Source of the DNA: Bacillota bacterium
Lineage (GTDB): Bacteria; Bacillota; DTU030
Assembly (NCBI GenBank): GCA_012841005.1
Contig: DUVO01000319.1
Coordinates: 1-9,575, forward strand
Direction: 5' to 3'
DNA length: 9,575 bases
Part shown: positions 6,554 through 9,575 of the stretch, piece by piece
How the letters are laid out: each line of letters opens with the position of its first letter
Numbering within the stretch: position 1 is the stretch's first letter
Translations under genes and position numbers: made by a program
Notes under the pieces: generated by a model
What the model was told of the DNA's origin: nothing
Databases searched by the model: none
What the model saw: only the letters and a program-made list of their open reading frames with translations

Positions 6554-7330
6554 ATTCCGGATAACAATTGGATCAAACCCAAAAAAGGCAAGGCCTACCA
6601 GGCTGTCATAGAACAGGTCAAGCAACAGATCATTGACGGGGTGTTGAAACCGGGTCAGAATCTGATCTCGGAACGGAACCTGGCCCAGAAGTTGTCTGTT
6701 AGCCGTAATGCTGTCAGGGAAGGTATAAAAACCCTGGAATACTTAGGTCTCCTTGATGTCGTCGACGGGCACGGTGCCAGGGTGAAGAAAGTTGACACCC
6801 AGGTAATTGTTGATATATGGAGACTGATGTTGGCCCAGGGCCAGGTCAATTTATACCACGCATTGGAAATCAGGCGCATACTGGAGAGCTGCGCCGCTGA
6901 GCTCGCTGCCCTCAGGCGCACGTCGGAAGACATCCTGCACATTGAGTTTAATCTTGCCCGGATGACTTTTCCCAACCAGGGGCCTGAGGAACTGGCAAGG
7001 TGTGACATGGATTTTCATCAATCTGTGCTCATTGCCGCCCGTAATCCCCTCCTTGTTCAAATGGTGCAGGTAATAAACAGTCTAATGTACGAACAAAGGG
7101 TGATTGCCCGGGAAAAGGGGCAAGGGGGAAGGGAAAATAACAAGGGATATGAAATATATGAAGGGCACCGGGAAATATACGAGGCCATCAGGGATGGTAA
7201 TCCGGAAGCAGCCCGGTTATTTTCTAGCAGGCACATCGATTATATTTTGGAACGCATTATCATTGTTGGCGTTAGTGGAGCCGAACGAGGGACAGGGGCA
7301 AATTCAGAGGAGTCGTCGGCAATAGGGTGA
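6554..7330 (+). CDS. GntR-family transcriptional regulator, FadR/FCD subfamily
   Basis: Winged-helix regulator with an FCD ligand domain, 258 residues if started at ATT 6554. Residues 12-76 form the GntR DNA-binding domain: KAYQAVIEQVKQQIIDGVLK, then PGQNLISERNLAQKLSVSRN and AVREGIKTLEYLGLLDVVDG. Residues 100-232 form the all-helical FCD domain. Its metal-binding set is visible as D151 and H155 (DMDFH), H205 (GHREIYEAI) and H227 (RHIDYI). The D-x3-H and 22-residue His-His spacings equal those of TM0439. The only standard start, GTG 6641, would remove 29 residues including the first HTH-domain helix, so ATT or a mutated start is inferred. FCD regulators usually sense carboxylates or amino-acid breakdown products. 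It could control the transporter genes behind it or the convergent ornithine genes, but the sequence does not show which. Confidence 0.85.
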   Translation: MPDNNWIKPKKGKAYQAVIEQVKQQIIDGVLKPGQNLISERNLAQKLSVSRNAVREGIKTLEYLGLLDVVDGHGARVKKVDTQVIVDIWRLMLAQGQVNLYHALEIRRILESCAAELAALRRTSEDILHIEFNLARMTFPNQGPEELARCDMDFHQSVLIAARNPLLVQMVQVINSLMYEQRVIAREKGQGGRENNKGYEIYEGHREIYEAIRDGNPEAARLFSSRHIDYILERIIIVGVSGAERGTGANSEESSAIG

Positions 7331-7339
7331 GATGAAGAT

Positions 7340-7376
7340 AGGGACAGTTACCTTTAATAAGGTACTGTTCCCTTTT
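7340..7376 (+). terminator. intrinsic terminator after the FCD regulator
   Basis: AGGGACAGTTACC (7340-7352) pairs with GGTACTGTTCCCT (7361-7373) as 12 base pairs, with one single-base bulge on each arm, around an 8-base loop, followed by a T-run (7373-7376). It lies 9 bases after the regulator stop, in the gap between convergent genes. On the minus strand the hairpin is followed by ATCTTCATC rather than a T-run, so it serves mainly the + strand. Confidence 0.75.
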
Positions 7377-7400
7377 GCATTTGGCGCATATATAGAGAAA

Positions 7401-8759
7401 CTAATTCCCTTCCGGGTGGTATTTAAGGCTTGTTTGGATCAGTTTTAGTGCCGCTTGGGGGTGGCGCTGGGCCAGGACCCCGCAGGCTGCGATTATATAG
7501 TCGTGGTCTAGTAGAACCTGGGCGTCGGTTGAGGGCAGCAGATCCCGGCTGCCGGGTTCCTGCCGTACCCGGGTCAGGATTTCCTCACCCCCGGGGAGGC
7601 GGGTAAGAGCCCCGCCGGTACCAATAATCCATTTGACTTTGGTCAGGTCTTTACCCTGGGCTACGGTAACCCTTCCCGTCGGGCCATACAGATAGGTTAT
7701 GGAACCGGCGTGGCGTTTCATAGCCGTTTGGACGGCAGTTTCTGTAAGGAGAGAGGTGAATTCCCGGTCTTGCCGGCTGGCGGGGATCGGTTCTTTTTTC
7801 TCCAGGAGCTCTGCTATGGTGCAGCCGAAACTCTCTTTTACTGCTTGGGGATCCAGCAGGGCGGCCACATGGGAAACATTCACATAAACCCCCAAATCCC
7901 CTTCTACGGTTCTTTTGGCAAAGGGCTCAGGACTAAGGAGAAGACGTTGTATCTCTTCTGAACCCTCCGTAACCGAGTGGACGTCGGTAGTGGCACCACC
8001 GACATCGATAAGAACTAAATCTCCCATGGTTTCTTGGAGGAGCCGGGCTGTTTCCATGACGGCACCAGGGGTGGGGAGTATGGGGCTGGTCACGAGTTTC
8101 CTGATTCCGGCCATCCCCGGTGCCTTGACAATATTCTTCTCGAAGAGAGCCTGGATGGCCCGCCGGGCCGGTTCAACCTGGAGCTGGTCAATGCGGGGAT
8201 AAACATTATCTACCTTGAGACAGGGGATCTGTTCCTTTGCCAAGATCTCCTGCACCTCTTCCCAGGCGGCAGTATTGCCGGCGAAGACAACCGGAACCGA
8301 TAATTTCAGGGCCGCCAGGTGCCTGGCGTTGGCAATAATAGTGTTTTTTTCTCCATAATCCACTCCACCGGCCAGCAGGATAATATTGGGATTGATCTCC
8401 TTGATTTGGGTCAGGTCTCTGGCTCCCAATTCCCCGGCTGTGACGAGCCTAATAATGGCTCCGGCTCCCAGGGCTGCTTCTCGAGCAGCTTTGACTGTCA
8501 TATCGTAAACAAGCCCGTGGACTGTCATCTTAAGGCCTCCAGCAGCACTGCTGCAGGCATACATTTCTGACCAGGATAGGGGGCCGACCCGTTCTTTTAG
8601 GTCTGCAATCGCCGCTTCCAGTCCCAGGGCTACATCTCCTGCCCCTACCGTCGTCGGCGCCTGGCCCTGGCCTAAGAAGACGGGATTGGGGCAGTTCACG
8701 TGGGCAAAGGCATTTACCACTGTTGTTGTACTGCCGATTTCTGCAACGAGTATTTGCAA
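7401..8759 (-). CDS. GlmL/MutL-family ASKHA ATPase, probable chaperone/reactivator of ornithine aminomutase
   Basis: 452-residue member of the GlmL/MutL family (unrelated to the mismatch-repair MutL), found beside B12-dependent carbon-skeleton mutases and aminomutases. It probably helps exchange damaged cobalamin, using ATP. It has the actin/Hsp70-type nucleotide fold: phosphate-1 loop AEIGSTTTVVNAF (6-18), phosphate-2 loop LVLIDVGGATTDVHSV (248-263) and adenosine motif WIIGTGGALTRLPGGEEIL (377-395). NPNIILLAGGVDYGEKNT (123-140) is a further conserved block. The start is TTG 8759; AGGTG (8767-8771) lies 7 bases upstream and overlaps the oraE stop codon. This implies translational coupling and a 1:1 operon partnership with the aminomutase. 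Family assignment is firm; the reactivation role is inferred from the neighbour and from relatives. Confidence 0.88.
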   Translation of the reverse strand: MQILVAEIGSTTTVVNAFAHVNCPNPVFLGQGQAPTTVGAGDVALGLEAAIADLKERVGPLSWSEMYACSSAAGGLKMTVHGLVYDMTVKAAREAALGAGAIIRLVTAGELGARDLTQIKEINPNIILLAGGVDYGEKNTIIANARHLAALKLSVPVVFAGNTAAWEEVQEILAKEQIPCLKVDNVYPRIDQLQVEPARRAIQALFEKNIVKAPGMAGIRKLVTSPILPTPGAVMETARLLQETMGDLVLIDVGGATTDVHSVTEGSEEIQRLLLSPEPFAKRTVEGDLGVYVNVSHVAALLDPQAVKESFGCTIAELLEKKEPIPASRQDREFTSLLTETAVQTAMKRHAGSITYLYGPTGRVTVAQGKDLTKVKWIIGTGGALTRLPGGEEILTRVRQEPGSRDLLPSTDAQVLLDHDYIIAACGVLAQRHPQAALKLIQTSLKYHPEGN

Positions 8760-8765
8760 GGGCCT

Positions 8766-9575
8766 TCACCTACCTAATTCTCTTCTTCGCTGGATTAAGA
8801 AGCTGGCAACATCAATTCCCTTTGTTCCGCGCCCAAAACCGGCGTCCATCCCTGCGTTCCGGGCTATTTCATCATGAACTTGGGTTCCTCCGGCTACCAG
8901 GATAATCTGCTGGCGGATACCTTTTTCCCGGCAGAGGTTGTGAAGGCGCTGCATGTTCAAGATGTGGACGTCTGCGTGGGTGATGATTGTACTGATGAGA
9001 ATGGCGTCGGCGGCAATCTCTATGGCGGCATCTACAACCTTTTCCACCGACACGGAAGTACCCAGGTAATGGCATTGAAAACCGAAGGCTTCCAAACCAC
9101 CGTGTTTGATATCTATGATTTCCCGCATCCCCACCGAGTGTTCATCTTCACCGACGGTTGCTGCCACTATCTTCATCGGCTTGGCTTTCAGTTCAGCCCT
9201 TATCTCTTCTTCTGAAAGGACAGGCGGCGTTTCCGGAATGGTCAGGGCAGCAGGGTCGATGGCAAAGGGAACACGCCCCTTGAATTCAATGAGGGTACCT
9301 TCTGCCGGATGCATAACCCTTTTGTGAATAACCTCGGGATCTTCCAGTCCCATTCTATTAGCCATTTCCAGGGCATCAAATTCGGCCACCCGCTCCGGGG
9401 CAGGGAAAAAGGCGGTAACGGCGATTATTCCATCTCCAGACCATTCGACTTCAGGGCGCAGCATTGTATCTTGCGCCTGCTCAGATAGACGTTGGTGGAC
9501 GTTGTCCTCCATGTCGAGTTCATCAATCCAGATAATTTTTTCCGGGTGGCAGAGGGTGCAGCCGCCTATCAGGTC
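8766..9575 (-). CDS. oraE: D-ornithine 4,5-aminomutase large subunit OraE, C-terminal part (5' end beyond window)
   Basis: C-terminal 269 residues of the adenosylcobalamin- and PLP-dependent enzyme that moves the terminal amino group of D-ornithine to C4, giving 2,4-diaminopentanoate in anaerobic ornithine oxidation. The frame stays open to the window edge (LIGGCTLCHPEKIIWIDELD just before the first ATG at 9512), so that ATG is internal; full OraE has about 740 residues. The cobalamin motif DxHxxG is seen as GEDEHSVG, with the axial His at 9138-9140. A lysine follows exactly 11 residues later (IDIKHGG, codon 9105-9107). That is the His618-Lys629 spacing of ornithine aminomutase and the His133-Lys144 spacing of lysine 5,6-aminomutase KamE. 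HYLGTSVSVEKVVDAAIEI and GGTQVHDEIA..GMDAGFGRGT complete the B12-binding fold. KamE is about 262 residues and separate, so the upstream continuation favours OraE. Confidence 0.88.
   Translation of the reverse strand, partial: DLIGGCTLCHPEKIIWIDELDMEDNVHQRLSEQAQDTMLRPEVEWSGDGIIAVTAFFPAPERVAEFDALEMANRMGLEDPEVIHKRVMHPAEGTLIEFKGRVPFAIDPAALTIPETPPVLSEEEIRAELKAKPMKIVAATVGEDEHSVGMREIIDIKHGGLEAFGFQCHYLGTSVSVEKVVDAAIEIAADAILISTIITHADVHILNMQRLHNLCREKGIRQQIILVAGGTQVHDEIARNAGMDAGFGRGTKGIDVASFLIQRRRELGR

Noticed and set aside
8766..9512. Calling a separate 248-residue KamE (lysine 5,6-aminomutase beta subunit) from ATG 9512
   Set aside because: The frame continues upstream without a stop to the window edge with OraE-like sequence (LIGGCTLCHPEKIIWIDELD), so the ATG is internal to a longer protein.
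1..9575. CRISPR arrays, tRNA/rRNA genes, insertion sequences, integrase or attachment repeats
   Set aside because: I saw no regularly spaced repeats, cloverleaf sequences, transposase-like ORFs or long terminal inverted repeats on either strand.

Overview
This window looks like chromosomal DNA from a moderately GC-rich, endospore-former-type Firmicute of the clostridial side (Moorella / Desulfotomaculum-like; the genus is inferred). Three things point there. The gene order mbl - two flagellar rod genes - fabZ is also found in Bacillus subtilis (mbl-flhO-flhP-fabZ). Strong AGGAGG-type ribosome sites are paired with GTG and TTG starts. The right end carries a B12-dependent ornithine-fermentation aminomutase typical of anaerobes.

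Left block (1-3472, + strand) is for cell shape and flagellum. It holds the 3' part of an MreB/Mbl gene, an FlgF-like and an FlgG-like rod protein, an ECF-transporter S component placed inside the flagellar cluster, and a stand-alone FlgJ-type rod-binding protein that overlaps the S-component gene by 11 bases. A 306-base spacer with a candidate terminator and a possible 18-residue ORF follows. Next comes fabZ (3779-4210) with its own candidate terminator.

Middle block (about 4286-7376, + strand) looks partly decayed. It contains a 61-codon ORF that matches only the C-terminal end of an M24 (prolidase-type) metallopeptidase, an intact DppD/OppD ATPase, and a DppF/OppF ATPase broken by a frameshift between Walker A and the Q-loop. 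No permease or binding-protein gene is present. After these comes an FCD-type GntR regulator that has no ATG/GTG/TTG start able to give a full DNA-binding domain. The block closes with a strong hairpin terminator.

Right block (7401-9575, - strand) converges on the regulator. It contains the C-terminal part of D-ornithine 4,5-aminomutase large subunit OraE, with the B12-ligand His and PLP-lysine both present. Six bases downstream is a GlmL/MutL-type ASKHA ATPase, probably the chaperone or reactivator of the aminomutase. The rest of the ornithine pathway, if present, lies beyond position 9575.

All genes belong to known families, and I do not see an undescribed system. The points most worth a second look are the broken dppF, the peptidase remnant and orphan ATPases, the regulator's start, and the S component within the flagellar cluster.
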